From Jannaschia sp. W003 (GTDB lineage: Bacteria > Pseudomonadota > Alphaproteobacteria > Rhodobacterales > Rhodobacteraceae), in the NCBI RefSeq assembly GCF_025144335.1, contig NZ_CP083539.1:187501-251500 (forward strand): a DNA stretch of 64,000 bases, given 5' to 3'. Every line of letters begins with the position of its first letter. Within the stretch, counting starts at the first letter, position 1. The notes beneath the pieces are model-generated. The model ran no database searches. It saw only the letters and a list, made by a program, of their open reading frames with translations, and was not told the origin of the DNA. The position numbers and the translations under genes were made by a program. This document shows, piece after piece, positions 38,666-47,492 of the stretch.

Positions 38666-38699
38666 GGGGTCTCCTGTCCGTTGCCTCCGATGTCGTCCC

Positions 38700-38728
38700 T
38701 TGGCATGGCGGCTCCAAGCCGGAATAGT
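38700..38728 (+). promoter_or_regulatory. Candidate sigma-70 promoter of the Lrp gene
   Basis: TTGGCA (38700-38705, five of six), a 17-base spacer, and AATAGT (38723-38728, four of six), 41 bases before the ATG in the rocF/lrp divergent region. Confidence 0.6.
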
Positions 38729-38769
38729 GCGCGATCGGGACAGTCCCCTGCGCGGAATGGGCGGTGCGG

Positions 38770-39201
38770 ATGAGCGATCTGGACGATCTGGACCGGCGAC
38801 TTCTGGCCGCGCTCGCCGCCGACGGGCGCGCGACCATCTCGGCGCTGGCCGCCGCGCTGGGGGTCACGCGGGCCACGGTGCGCGCGCGGATGGAGCGGCT
38901 GGAGCGCTCGGGCGAGATCGCGGGCTATCGGGCCGTGCTGCGCTCCGACCTGGCCGACGCGCCCGTGCGCGGCATCGTACTGCTGGAGATCGAAGGCCGG
39001 GGCGCGGCGCGCATCGCAAGGGGCCTCGCGGGCATGCCCGAGGTCACCGCGGTCCACTCCACCCACGGGCGCTGGGACCTCGTGGCGGAGCTGGCGACCG
39101 GCACGCTGGAGGCGCTGGACGCGGTGCTGGCGCGCATCCGCGCCGTGGAGGGGGTGAGCCGCAGCGAGACGAGTCTCTACCTCTCGACGCTGCGGCGCTA
39201 G
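38770..39201 (+). CDS. Lrp/AsnC-family transcriptional regulator
   Basis: A 143-residue regulator. An N-terminal winged helix-turn-helix (DLDDLDRRLLAALAADGRATISALAAALGVTRATVRARMERLE) is joined to a RAM ligand domain (about 70-140). It is divergent from arginase and ornithine cyclodeaminase across about 100 bases. In alphaproteobacteria such a regulator (ArgR- or PutR-like Lrp) commonly activates the neighbouring catabolic genes in response to the amino acid. Arginine or ornithine is the likely signal, by context only. Confidence 0.92.
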   Translation: MSDLDDLDRRLLAALAADGRATISALAAALGVTRATVRARMERLERSGEIAGYRAVLRSDLADAPVRGIVLLEIEGRGAARIARGLAGMPEVTAVHSTHGRWDLVAELATGTLEALDAVLARIRAVEGVSRSETSLYLSTLRR

Positions 39202-39202
39202 C

Positions 39203-39691
39203 TCAGGCGTTCTGGAGCAGGCTCTCGCCGGTGGTCAGCTCGCACACGCCGCGCTCCTCCTCGACGTTGAACGCGCGCACCTCGCCGTCGTCGGCCAGCA
39301 TCGCGTAGCGCGCCGAGCGCCCGTAGAGGCCCACGGCCGGGGCGTCGAAGTCCGTGCCAATCGCGCGGGTGAAGCTGCCGTCCGCGTCCGCGAGCATGAC
39401 GATGCCGGCCTCGAAGGCGCCGGTCTCCTCGCCCCAGTGGCGCAGCACGAAGGGGTCGTTCACGGCGATGCAGATGATCGCCTTCACGCCCTTCTCTAGG
39501 AACGCGTCCTTGGTTCGGATGAACGAGGGCACGTGGCTGGCCGTGCAGGTGGGCGTGTAGGCGCCCGGCAGGCCGAAGATGGCCACGCGGCGGCCCGAGA
39601 GGAGGCTGGAGAGCGTCACCGCCTCGTGACCTTCGGCGTTCACGCGGATCAGTTCGGCGTCGGGCAGGGTCTCACCCGTGGCGATGGTCAT
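39203..39691 (-). CDS. Type 5 peroxiredoxin
   Basis: A 162-residue Prx5/AhpE-fold peroxidase that reduces hydrogen and organic peroxides. The peroxidatic Cys49 lies in LPGAYTPTCTASHVPSF; further cysteines at 74 (AIICIAVNDPFV) and near the C-terminus (RGVCEL) could resolve it. The conserved WGEE segment follows. GGAGAG precedes the ATG. It converges on the Lrp gene with one base between and is divergent from the FAD reductase gene; the shared promoter region has a perfect palindrome. Confidence 0.92.
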   Translation of the reverse strand: MTIATGETLPDAELIRVNAEGHEAVTLSSLLSGRRVAIFGLPGAYTPTCTASHVPSFIRTKDAFLEKGVKAIICIAVNDPFVLRHWGEETGAFEAGIVMLADADGSFTRAIGTDFDAPAVGLYGRSARYAMLADDGEVRAFNVEEERGVCELTTGESLLQNA

Positions 39692-39709
39692 GGCGGCTCT
39701 CCGGCGTTG

Positions 39710-39721
39710 CCTTGTACAAGG
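39710..39721. promoter_or_regulatory. Perfect 12-base palindrome in the prx/reductase divergent promoter
   Basis: CCTTGTACAAGG, perfectly self-complementary, lies 18 bases before the peroxiredoxin ATG and about 48 before the reductase ATG. A TTGCCT-N16-TATACC promoter-like pair on the plus strand (39707-39734) surrounds it, so a bound repressor would block that promoter. Confidence 0.4.
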
Positions 39722-39769
39722 GCTGCCATATACCCCGCCGGGACGCGCCTGCCAGAGAGGACCGCCGCA

Positions 39770-40972
39770 ATGGAGCACATCGCCGTCATCGGCGCGGGCC
39801 AGGCCGGATCGGTCGCCTGCGAGACCCTGCGCAAGGAAGGCTACGCGGGCCGCCTCACCCTCTGGGGCGACGAGCCGGAGCTGCCCTACCAGCGCCCGCC
39901 CCTCTCGAAGGCCTACCTGCTGGGCGAGATGGAGCGCGAGCGCCTCCACTTCCGCCCCGAGGCCTTCTGGGCGGAGCGGGGCGTGGAGCTGCACCTCGGC
40001 ACCCGGATCGAAGGGATCGACACGGAGGCGCGCACCCTGCGCCATGCGGGCGGCACCAAGACCTGGGACGCGCTGATCCTCGCGACCGGGTCGGTGCCGA
40101 ACCGCCTGCCCGCCGCCGCTGGGGGCGACCTGGAGGGCGTGTTCACGATCCGCACCCTCCGGGACATCGACCGCTTCGAGCCCCACGTGCGCGAGGGCGC
40201 GCGCCTCCTGGTGGTGGGCGGCGGCTACATCGGGCTGGAGGCCGCCGCCGTCGCCCGCAAGCGGGGCATGGCGGTGGTGCTGCTGGAGGCGGCGGAGCGG
40301 CTGCTCTCCCGCGTCGCCGCGCCCGAGACCGCCGCGTGGTTCGCGGACCTCCATCGCTCGCACGGCGTGGAGATCCGCGAGGGCGCGCGGCTGGAACGCC
40401 TGCTCGGCGAGGGCCGCGTCACCGGCGCGCGCCTCGCGGACGGCTCGGAACTGCGGGCCGACGCGGTGGTCTGCGGCATCGGCGTGCGCCCCGCCACGGC
40501 GCTGGCCGAGGCGGCGGGGCTGGAGATCGCGGACGGCATCGCCGTGGACGCGAGGGGGCAGACCTCGGCGGCGGGCGTGTGGGCGGCGGGCGACTGCTGC
40601 TCGTTCCCCTGGCGCGGGGGCCGCGTGCGGCTGGAGAGCGTGCCCCACGCGATCCACCAGGCCGAAGTGGTGGCGCGCAACGTTCTGGGCGGCGCCGAGG
40701 ACTACCATGCCGTGCCGTGGTTCTGGTCCGACCAGTACGACGTGAAGCTCCAGATCGCCGGCGTGAACGCGGGCCACGACCGGGTGGTGGTGCGCGACGG
40801 AGGCGCGGCGCGCTCGCACTGGTACTTCCGCGGCACGGAGCTGCTGGCGGTCGACGCCATGAACGACCCGCGCGCATACATGGTGGGGATGCGCTTGCTG
40901 GAGGCGGGCCGCTCGCCCGACCCGGCGCAGGTGGCCGACGCCTCGGTGCCCGCGAAGGCGCTGCTCGCATGA
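39770..40972 (+). CDS. Ferredoxin/rubredoxin reductase-type FAD flavoprotein
   Basis: A 400-residue NAD(P)H-dependent flavoprotein of the ferredoxin-reductase group used with cytochrome P450 or Rieske systems. It has an FAD motif IAVIGAGQAGSVACETL at residue 4, YQRPPLSKAYLLGE, ILATGSVPN, an NAD motif VVGGGYIGLEAAAVARK, and WAAGDCCSFP. The C-terminal domain includes WFWSDQYDVKLQIAG, typical of this class. No ferredoxin or P450 gene is adjacent. A GAGAGGA site precedes the ATG. Confidence 0.9.
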   Translation: MEHIAVIGAGQAGSVACETLRKEGYAGRLTLWGDEPELPYQRPPLSKAYLLGEMERERLHFRPEAFWAERGVELHLGTRIEGIDTEARTLRHAGGTKTWDALILATGSVPNRLPAAAGGDLEGVFTIRTLRDIDRFEPHVREGARLLVVGGGYIGLEAAAVARKRGMAVVLLEAAERLLSRVAAPETAAWFADLHRSHGVEIREGARLERLLGEGRVTGARLADGSELRADAVVCGIGVRPATALAEAAGLEIADGIAVDARGQTSAAGVWAAGDCCSFPWRGGRVRLESVPHAIHQAEVVARNVLGGAEDYHAVPWFWSDQYDVKLQIAGVNAGHDRVVVRDGGAARSHWYFRGTELLAVDAMNDPRAYMVGMRLLEAGRSPDPAQVADASVPAKALLA

Positions 40973-40979
40973 GCGCCCC

Positions 40980-41534
40980 GTGAGGATCGTGGGGGGGCGC
41001 TGGCGCGGGCGGCGGCTGGCCTCCGTGGGCGTGGGGGACGCGGCGGCGCACCTGCGCCCCACCACGGACCGGGTGCGCGAGAGCATCTTCAACCTCCTCG
41101 CCCACGGCGCCCACGGCATGGCGCTGGAGGGCGCACGGGTGCTCGACGCCTTCGCCGGCACCGGTGCGCTGGGGCTGGAGGCGCTGAGCCGGGGCGCAGC
41201 GGAGGCGACCTTCGTGGAGAACGGGCGAAAGGCGCTCGCGATCCTGCGCGAGAACGTGGCCCTTCTGGAGGCGCCGGCGCGGATCGTGGCGCGCGACGCG
41301 CGCAGGCCCGGGCCGGGCACGGCTCACGACGTGGTGTTCCTGGATCCGCCCTACGGCCGGAGCCTCGGCGCGCCCGCGCTGGAGGCGCTGGCGCGCGAGG
41401 GCTGGATCGCGCCCGGCGCGCTGGCGGTGTGGGAGGAGGGCGAGACGCCCCGGGCGCCGGAGGGCTGGACGCTGCTCGACGCGCGCCGCTGGGGCGACAC
41501 GGCGGTGGCCCTCCTGCGGCGGGACGCGTCCTAG
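40980..41534 (+). CDS. rsmD: RsmD, 16S rRNA m2G966 methyltransferase
   Basis: A 184-residue rRNA methyltransferase that modifies G966 of 16S rRNA. Start is GTG (40980). Signatures are MRIVGGRWRGRRL at the N-terminus, LRPTTDRVRESIFNLL, the AdoMet motif VLDAFAGTGALGLEAL, and the catalytic VFLDPPYG. It follows the flavoprotein gene by seven bases and meets the FkbM-like gene tail to tail. Confidence 0.93.
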   Translation: MRIVGGRWRGRRLASVGVGDAAAHLRPTTDRVRESIFNLLAHGAHGMALEGARVLDAFAGTGALGLEALSRGAAEATFVENGRKALAILRENVALLEAPARIVARDARRPGPGTAHDVVFLDPPYGRSLGAPALEALAREGWIAPGALAVWEEGETPRAPEGWTLLDARRWGDTAVALLRRDAS

Positions 41535-41540
41535 GGGCGC

Positions 41541-42227
41541 CTACCGGCGCACGAAGGCCAGCACGTCGCCCACCCGCGCCGCGGCGTGGAGGCCGGTGGT
41601 CGCCAGGGCGGCGACCAGCGCGTCGAGGTCGGCCTCGCCGTCGGGGTAGCGGGCGGGGTGGCAGGCCAGCACGGCCACGTCGCAGCGCTCGAACACCGGG
41701 GCCTCGGCGGCCACCATCGCCGCCTCGGCGCCGCCGATGTCGCAGACCAGCGCGAAGCGGTCCGGCAGGCGGGCGAGCAGGGCGGCGAGCGTGATGGCCG
41801 GCACGTCGTAGCATTCGCGCGCCGGGCCGATGCCGAGGCTGGCGGCGCCGGAATGGTCCACCGCGGCGGCGATCACCTCGGCTTCGGGCGCGGCGTCGCA
41901 GACCAGCGCGGCGCGCAGGGGATCGGCCTCCACCGCGAGGTGGCGGGCGGCGGGGCCGATGCGGGCGCGCAGGGCGGGCGAGAGGGTCCCGCATCCGGCG
42001 CCGAGCTCGATCACGTCGGTGCCGGGGCGCAGGTGGAAATCGACCAGCGTGGCCTTGGACGCATCGGAGGGCGAGCGCGCCGGGCGGCGTCCCCCGAGCG
42101 TCGCGGCACGCGCTTCGAGGCCGTCGAACATGCCGCCGAGGGTGAACGGGCCGGACAGCCGGTCCTGCGCCCAGTCGAGCCCGGCGCGGCGGATGCGCCG
42201 TTGGAATCGTCGCGTCATGCCGAACAT
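41541..42227 (-). CDS. FkbM-like AdoMet-dependent methyltransferase
   Basis: A 228-residue class I methyltransferase resembling the FkbM group (O-methylation of sugars or small molecules). The AdoMet site is TDVIELGAGCGTLSPAL with acidic motif II in HLAVEADPLRAAL; FALVCDIGGAEAAMV is a motif-IV-like strand. The N-terminus is basic without export signal. GGAGG precedes the ATG. The acceptor cannot be told. Confidence 0.75.
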   Translation of the reverse strand: MFGMTRRFQRRIRRAGLDWAQDRLSGPFTLGGMFDGLEARAATLGGRRPARSPSDASKATLVDFHLRPGTDVIELGAGCGTLSPALRARIGPAARHLAVEADPLRAALVCDAAPEAEVIAAAVDHSGAASLGIGPARECYDVPAITLAALLARLPDRFALVCDIGGAEAAMVAAEAPVFERCDVAVLACHPARYPDGEADLDALVAALATTGLHAAARVGDVLAFVRR

Positions 42228-42315
42228 TGCGAAGCCTCCGTGCGGAATGGCTCCAGCCTAGCGCGGGAGTATGACGAAAATGCGAAGGAGCCCCGCTTGT
42301 TTACGGGATCGCAAC

Positions 42316-44442
42316 ATGCGATTTCGATGCTCCGCCGCCCAGCCCGAGCCCCGCGAGGTGCCCTTGACCGCCCTGCCCGACGCCCCGCCCGCCGGCCCCG
42401 CCCCCCTGCCCGACCTCGACGCGCTGCTCGCCTCGGTGTTCGGCTACGGCGCGTTCCGGCCCGGCCAGCGCGAGGTGGTGGAGGCGGTGGCCGCCGGCGA
42501 GGACGTGCTGGCCATCATGCCCACGGGCGGCGGCAAGTCGCTGTGCTTCCAGCTTCCCGCGCTCGTGCGCGACGGCCTGACGGTGGTGATCTCGCCGCTG
42601 ATCGCGCTGATGCGCGACCAGGTGCGTGCGCTGCAGGAGGCGGGCGTGGAGGCCGGCGCGCTGACCTCGGGCAACACCGACGAGGAGATCGACGCGGTCT
42701 GGCAGGCGATCGAGGAGGACCGGCTCAAGCTGCTCTACATCGCGCCCGAGCGCCTCGCCTCGGGCGGCACGGAGCGGATGCTGCGCCGGGCGCGCTGCTC
42801 GCTGATCGCCGTGGACGAGGCGCATTGCGTCGCCCAGTGGGGTCACGACTTCCGCCCCGACTACCTGCGGATCGGCCCCCTGCGCCGAAGCTTGGGCGTG
42901 CCGCTTGCCGCCTTCACCGCCACCGCCGACGCCGAGACCCGCGAAGAGATCGCGGAGCGCCTGTTCGAGGGCGCGCCCACCACCTTCCTGCGCGGCTTCG
43001 ACCGCCCGAACCTCTCCCTCGCCTTCCAGCCCAAGAACGGCCCGCGCCGCCAGATCCTGAGCTTCGCCGCCGCGCGCCGGGGGCAGTCGGGCATCGTCTA
43101 CTGCGGCACCCGCGCTAAGACCGAGACGCTGGCGCAGGCGCTGCGCGAGGACGGCCACGCCGCCTGCCACTACCACGGCGGCATGGAGGCCGAGGACCGC
43201 CGCGTGGTCGAGAGCCGGTTCGCGCGCGAGGACGGGCTGGTGGTGGTGGCAACGATCGCCTTCGGCATGGGCGTCGACAAGCCCGACATCCGCTGGGTGG
43301 CGCAGGCCGACCTGCCCAAGTCGATCGAGGGCTACTACCAGGAGATCGGCCGCGCGGGCCGCGACGGCGCGCCCGCCGACACGCTCACGCTCTATGGCGC
43401 CGACGACATCCGCTTCCGCCGCTCGCAAGTGGACGAGGGGCTGGCCCCGCCCGAGCGCAAGGCCGCCGACCACGGGCGGCTGAACGCGCTCCTCGGCCTC
43501 GCCGAGGCGCAGGGGTGCCGCCGGCAGGTGCTCCTGCGCTACTTTGGGGAAGATTCCGCTCCTTGTGGCAACTGCGACCTGTGCGAGAAGCCGCCCGAGC
43601 TGTTCGACGGCACCACCGCCGTGCGCAAGGCGCTGTCGGCCATGCTGCGCACCGACGAGCGGTTCGGCACGGGGCACCTGATCGACGTGCTGCTGGGGAA
43701 TGCGACCGAGAAGATGCGCCGCTTCGGCCACGATCAGCTGCCCACCTTCGGCGCCGGCGCGGACATGCCCAAGCACCAGTGGCAGGCGGTGTTCCGGCAG
43801 ATGATGGGCCTCGACCTCGTGCGCCCCGACCCCGAGCGCCACGGCGCCCTGCGCTTCATGGAGGCCGCGCGCCCCGTGCTGCGCGGCGAGGCCGAGGTGA
43901 CGCTGCGCCGCGACACGATCCAGAAGGCCGAGCGCCGCCCGCAGGTGCGCCAGCTCGTCTCCGAGGAGGACGCGCCGCTCCTGTCCGCGCTCAAGGCCAA
44001 GCGCCGCGCGCTGGCCGAGGCGCAGGGCGTGCCCGCCTACGTGGTGTTCACCGACCGCACCCTGATCGAGATGGCCGAGACCCGGCCCGCCACGCTGGAT
44101 GCGATGGCGCGCGTCTCGGGCGTGGGCGCCACCAAGCTGGAGCGCTACGGCGCGGCCTTCCTCGCCATCGTCACCGGCGAGGCGCCCGAGGAGGTTCACC
44201 CCGCCCGGCGCAAGCTGGCGGGGCGCGGCGAGGGCGCGCTCTACGACCGGCTGCTCGCCGCTCAGTCCGAGTTGATCCGCGGCGAGGACGGGCACGGCAA
44301 GCCCATGACCTGCACCTCCTCGGTGCTGGCCAAGGTCGCCAAGGCTCCGCCCGACCGCGCCGCCGTGGACCGCATCCTGGGCGAGCGTCATGCCGAGCGC
44401 TTCGGTGCGGCCTTCACCGCCGTGCTGGAGGCGGAGGACTGA
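42316..44442 (+). CDS. recQ: RecQ DNA helicase
   Basis: A 708-residue superfamily 2 helicase of full domain make-up. Q-motif region GYGAFRPGQREVVEAV, Walker A PTGGGKSLCFQLP, DEAH box VDEAHCVAQWGHDFRPDY, and motif VI IGRAGRDG are present. The RecQ-C zinc region has cysteines in GCRRQVLL and PCGNCDLCEKP, and an HRDC domain lies near the end (about 515-590). It unwinds branched DNA in recombination and repair. The start is uncertain: ATG 42316 was taken, but TTG 42364 after GAGGTG is possible. Confidence 0.93.
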   Translation: MRFRCSAAQPEPREVPLTALPDAPPAGPAPLPDLDALLASVFGYGAFRPGQREVVEAVAAGEDVLAIMPTGGGKSLCFQLPALVRDGLTVVISPLIALMRDQVRALQEAGVEAGALTSGNTDEEIDAVWQAIEEDRLKLLYIAPERLASGGTERMLRRARCSLIAVDEAHCVAQWGHDFRPDYLRIGPLRRSLGVPLAAFTATADAETREEIAERLFEGAPTTFLRGFDRPNLSLAFQPKNGPRRQILSFAAARRGQSGIVYCGTRAKTETLAQALREDGHAACHYHGGMEAEDRRVVESRFAREDGLVVVATIAFGMGVDKPDIRWVAQADLPKSIEGYYQEIGRAGRDGAPADTLTLYGADDIRFRRSQVDEGLAPPERKAADHGRLNALLGLAEAQGCRRQVLLRYFGEDSAPCGNCDLCEKPPELFDGTTAVRKALSAMLRTDERFGTGHLIDVLLGNATEKMRRFGHDQLPTFGAGADMPKHQWQAVFRQMMGLDLVRPDPERHGALRFMEAARPVLRGEAEVTLRRDTIQKAERRPQVRQLVSEEDAPLLSALKAKRRALAEAQGVPAYVVFTDRTLIEMAETRPATLDAMARVSGVGATKLERYGAAFLAIVTGEAPEEVHPARRKLAGRGEGALYDRLLAAQSELIRGEDGHGKPMTCTSSVLAKVAKAPPDRAAVDRILGERHAERFGAAFTAVLEAED

Positions 44443-44443
44443 G

Positions 44444-45211
44444 ATGCTCGTCGTCGTCTCGCCCGCCAAGCGCCTCGGCGCCACGGACGTCGCCGCCGCC
44501 ACCGCGCCGCGCTTTCCCGAGGAGACCGCGACGCTCGTGCGCGCGCTGCGGCGGCAGGGGATCGCCGGGCTGGCGGCACTCATGGACCTGTCGGAGCCGC
44601 TGGCCCGCCTGAACCGCGACCGATACCGCGATTGGGACGCCGCCCCCGAGACGCCGGCGGCGTTCACCTTCGCGGGCGACACCTATCTGGGACTGGAGGC
44701 GGCGACGCTGGACGCCGACGCCCTTCGGTGGGCGCAGGAACGCCTGCGGATCCTATCGGGCCTCTACGGCGTCCTGCGTCCCCTGGATGCCATCCGCCCG
44801 CACCGCCTGGAGATGGGCACGAAGCTGCGGACCCGCCGGGGCCGGGACCTCTATCGCTTCTGGGGCCCGCGCATCGCGGAGACCTTGCGCGCCGACGCCG
44901 AGGCGGCGGGCGCGCGGGTGGTGCTGAACTGCGCGAGCGTGGAGTACTTCGGCGCCGTGGACCGCGAGGCCCTCGGCCTTCCCGTCGTCACGCCGGTGTT
45001 CCTGGAGGACCGCCCCGGCGGGCCGAAGCAGATCGGCGCCTTCGCCAAGCGCGCCCGCGGCGCCATGGCCCGCTTCGCCGCCGAGACCCGGCTAGAGGCG
45101 GCGGACGACCTACGCGCCTTCGCCGCCGGCGGCTACCGCTGGCAGGCAAGCGACTCCACCCCGGAGCGCCCCGTCTTCCTGCGCACCGAGGCGGACCAGG
45201 CTGCAGCCTAG
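44444..45211 (+). CDS. yaaA: YaaA, peroxide-stress protein
   Basis: A 255-residue member of the YaaA/DUF328 family; in E. coli YaaA lowers free iron during peroxide stress and has a DNA-binding fold. Signatures are MLVVVSPAK at the start, FAGDTYLGLEA, RLRILSGLYGVLRPLD, PHRLEMGTKL, and NCASVEYF. It starts two bases after the recQ stop, so the two form an operon. Confidence 0.93.
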   Translation: MLVVVSPAKRLGATDVAAATAPRFPEETATLVRALRRQGIAGLAALMDLSEPLARLNRDRYRDWDAAPETPAAFTFAGDTYLGLEAATLDADALRWAQERLRILSGLYGVLRPLDAIRPHRLEMGTKLRTRRGRDLYRFWGPRIAETLRADAEAAGARVVLNCASVEYFGAVDREALGLPVVTPVFLEDRPGGPKQIGAFAKRARGAMARFAAETRLEAADDLRAFAAGGYRWQASDSTPERPVFLRTEADQAAA

Positions 45212-45213
45212 CC

Positions 45214-45332
45214 CCCCTTCCTCTGGCCGGAAATATCTCGGGGGGTTCGCGGGCTTCCCGGGATCGGTCCAGTGGACCGATCCCCCCGCGGACGGGCGAA
45301 GCCCCGGCCTCGGGGGCAGAGCCCCCCGGCGA
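45214..45332. repeat. Dispersed intergenic repeat, copy 2, with internal palindrome
   Basis: Block A (CCCCTTCCTCTGGCC, then GGAAATATCTCGGGG; 45214-45244) matches copy 1 near 36.56 kb. Block B (GGGGGC-AGA-GCCCCC, about 45313-45327) matches its hairpin. The roughly 68 bases between them, absent from copy 1, hold an inverted repeat with 11-base arms GGATCGGTCCA and TGGACCGATCC around a single G (45261-45283). It fills the gap between yaaA and the convergent TerB-like gene. Confidence 0.65.
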
Positions 45333-45770
45333 CTAGAACCGCAAGTGCCGCGCCCGCGCCCCGCGCTCGATCGCGGCGGCATGGAGCGGGTCGATCTCCA
45401 GCTCCTCGCGCAGCTCCTGCAGCATCCGCAGCTCGCTCTGCTTCAGCTTGCCGTCCGCGGCGGCGATGTCGCACGACAGGGCGTAGGCCGTCTCCCAGTG
45501 GGTGCGCGGCACGGCGGAGCGCACGAGGCCGATGATGGCGTCGAGGCCGTCCTCCTCCTCCAGGAGGTCGAACACGGTCTGGCTGACCACCCCGATCCGA
45601 TCGGTGTCGTAGTCGGCGAAGACCGGCAGGTGGTCCACGGTGCGCTCGATGGTCAGCAGCTCCGACGTGCGGATGGTGGCGTCCGAGACGGACACGGTCA
45701 TCATCAGCGCGACCAGCGCGTCCTGCGGCGAGAAGCTCGCCCCGTCGAGGATGTCCTTGGCTTCGGTCAT
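45333..45770 (-). CDS. TerB-like tellurite-resistance family protein
   Basis: A 145-residue all-helical protein of the TerB fold. It contains the paired acidic metal-binding loops of the family: SVSDATIRTSELLTIE near residue 28 and DIAAADGKLKQSELRMLQEL near residue 105. TerB-like proteins are linked to tellurite and stress responses, but their exact role is unknown. No other ter gene is nearby. The ATG at 45770 was chosen because the conserved helices start shortly after it. Confidence 0.82.
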   Translation of the reverse strand: MTEAKDILDGASFSPQDALVALMMTVSVSDATIRTSELLTIERTVDHLPVFADYDTDRIGVVSQTVFDLLEEEDGLDAIIGLVRSAVPRTHWETAYALSCDIAAADGKLKQSELRMLQELREELEIDPLHAAAIERGARARHLRF

Positions 45771-45797
45771 GGCATGTCCCCCGGACCTCGATCCTAT

Positions 45798-45826
45798 TTG
45801 ACCATGCCGCACTGCCGCAATAGGGA
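45798..45826 (+). promoter_or_regulatory. Candidate sigma-70 promoter of lysS
   Basis: TTGACC (45798-45803), a 17-base spacer and TAGGGA (45821-45826), 31 bases before the lysS ATG; the -10 is weak. Confidence 0.45.
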
Positions 45827-45856
45827 CGGCGCGTTTCCCCCGAGAGGACCGAGCCC

Positions 45857-47437
45857 ATGACCGCCCTGCGCGACGCCGCCCTGAAGTCCAAGGCCTGGCC
45901 GTTCGAGGAGGCCCGCCGGCTGCTGAAACGCTACGAGGCGGCCCCGCCCGAGAAGGGCCACGTGCTGTTCGAGACGGGCTACGGCCCCTCGGGCCTGCCG
46001 CACCTGGGCACCTTCGGCGAGGTGGCGCGCACGACGATGGTGCGCCGGGCCTTCGAGACGATCTCGGACATCCCCACGCGGCTGGTGTGCTTCTCGGACG
46101 ACCTCGACGGGATGCGCAAGGTGCCGGGCAACGTGCCGAACCCGGACGCGCTGACGGGGCACCTGCAGCGGCCCCTGACCTCGGTGCCAGACCCGTTCGG
46201 CGCCCACGAGAGCTTCGGCCACCACAACAACGCGATGCTGCGCCGCTTCCTCGACACGTTCGGCTTCGAGTACGAGTTCATCTCGGCTACCGAGTTCTAC
46301 GGCTCGGGCCGCTTCGACGACGTGCTGCGGCGCTGCGCCGAGCGCTACGACGCGCTCATGGCGATCATGCTGAAGTCCCTGCGCGAGGAGCGGCAGCGGA
46401 CCTACTCGATCTTCCTGCCGATCCACCCCGAGACGGGCCGCGTGCTCTACGTGCCCATGAAGCACGTGGACGGGGCGGAAGGCACCGTGACCTTCGACGA
46501 CGAGGAGGGGCGCGAGTGGACGCTGCCCGTCACGGGGGGCAACGTGAAGCTACAGTGGAAGCCCGACTTCGGCGCCCGTTGGGCGGCGCTCGGCGTGGAC
46601 TTCGAGATGTACGGCAAGGACCACTCGACCAATACGCCGATCTACGACGGCATCTGCCGCACGCTGGGGGCCAAGCCGCCCGAGCACTTCACCTACGAGC
46701 TGTTCCTGGATGCGGAGGGCGGCAAGATCTCGAAGTCGTCGGGCAACGGGCTGTCGATCGATGAGTGGCTCCACTACGCGGCCACCGAGTCCCTGAGCTA
46801 CTTCATGTACCTCAAGCCCAAGACCGCGAAGCGGATGCACTTCGACGTGATCCCGAAGATGGTGGACGAGTACCACCAGCAACTCCGCGCGTACCCTTCG
46901 CAGGACGCCGACAAGCAGGCCGCCAACCCGGTGCACCACATCCACGGCGGGGACGTGCCGGCCTCGGACATGGTGGTGCCGTTCACGATGCTCCTGAACC
47001 TCGCCTCCGTGGCGGGCGCCGAGAGCAAGGAGACGCTCTGGGGCTTCATCCGCCGCTACGCGCCCGACGCCAGCCCCGAGGCGAACCCGCAGCTCGACCG
47101 CGCGGCCGAGGGCGCGGTGCGCTACTACAACGACTTCGTGAAGCCGGCGAAGACCTACCGCCCGCCCTCGGAACCCGAGCGCGAGGCGCTGGAAGCGTTG
47201 CGCGACCGCCTGCGGGATTGGGACGGCGAGCGCACCGACGAGGCGCTGCAGGGCGTGGTCTACGAGATCGGGCGCGAGCGCTTCGATCCCATGCGCGACT
47301 GGTTCCGCGCGCTCTACCAGGTGCTGCTGGGCGCCGATCAGGGGCCGCGCTTCGGCGGGTTCATCGCGCTCTACGGCGTGGAGGAGACGGCCGCGCTGAT
47401 CGACCGGGCGCTGGCGGGCGAGTTGGCGAAGGCGTGA
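45857..47437 (+). CDS. lysS: Lysyl-tRNA synthetase, class I
   Basis: A 526-residue class I LysRS, the archaeal-type enzyme that many alphaproteobacteria use instead of class II. HIGH-like PHLG is at 48-51 in [14 protein letters not shown]; the KMSKS loop is KISKS near residue 290. The C-terminal half is the helix-rich anticodon-binding part. It charges tRNA-Lys with lysine. A GAGAGGA site precedes the ATG. No second lysS is in this window. Confidence 0.96.
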   Translation: MTALRDAALKSKAWPFEEARRLLKRYEAAPPEKGHVLFETGYGPSGLPHLGTFGEVARTTMVRRAFETISDIPTRLVCFSDDLDGMRKVPGNVPNPDALTGHLQRPLTSVPDPFGAHESFGHHNNAMLRRFLDTFGFEYEFISATEFYGSGRFDDVLRRCAERYDALMAIMLKSLREERQRTYSIFLPIHPETGRVLYVPMKHVDGAEGTVTFDDEEGREWTLPVTGGNVKLQWKPDFGARWAALGVDFEMYGKDHSTNTPIYDGICRTLGAKPPEHFTYELFLDAEGGKISKSSGNGLSIDEWLHYAATESLSYFMYLKPKTAKRMHFDVIPKMVDEYHQQLRAYPSQDADKQAANPVHHIHGGDVPASDMVVPFTMLLNLASVAGAESKETLWGFIRRYAPDASPEANPQLDRAAEGAVRYYNDFVKPAKTYRPPSEPEREALEALRDRLRDWDGERTDEALQGVVYEIGRERFDPMRDWFRALYQVLLGADQGPRFGGFIALYGVEETAALIDRALAGELAKA

Positions 47438-47492
47438 TTTGATCGGGGCGGGCGGCGCCTTAGGCTCGGAGGGGACCTCAGGGAGACCCGTC

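Noticed and set aside
38666..38769. A promoter for rocF (TTGGAG-N17-GACATC on the minus strand)
   Set aside because: The -10 matches only two of six bases; no better candidate was found in the divergent gap.
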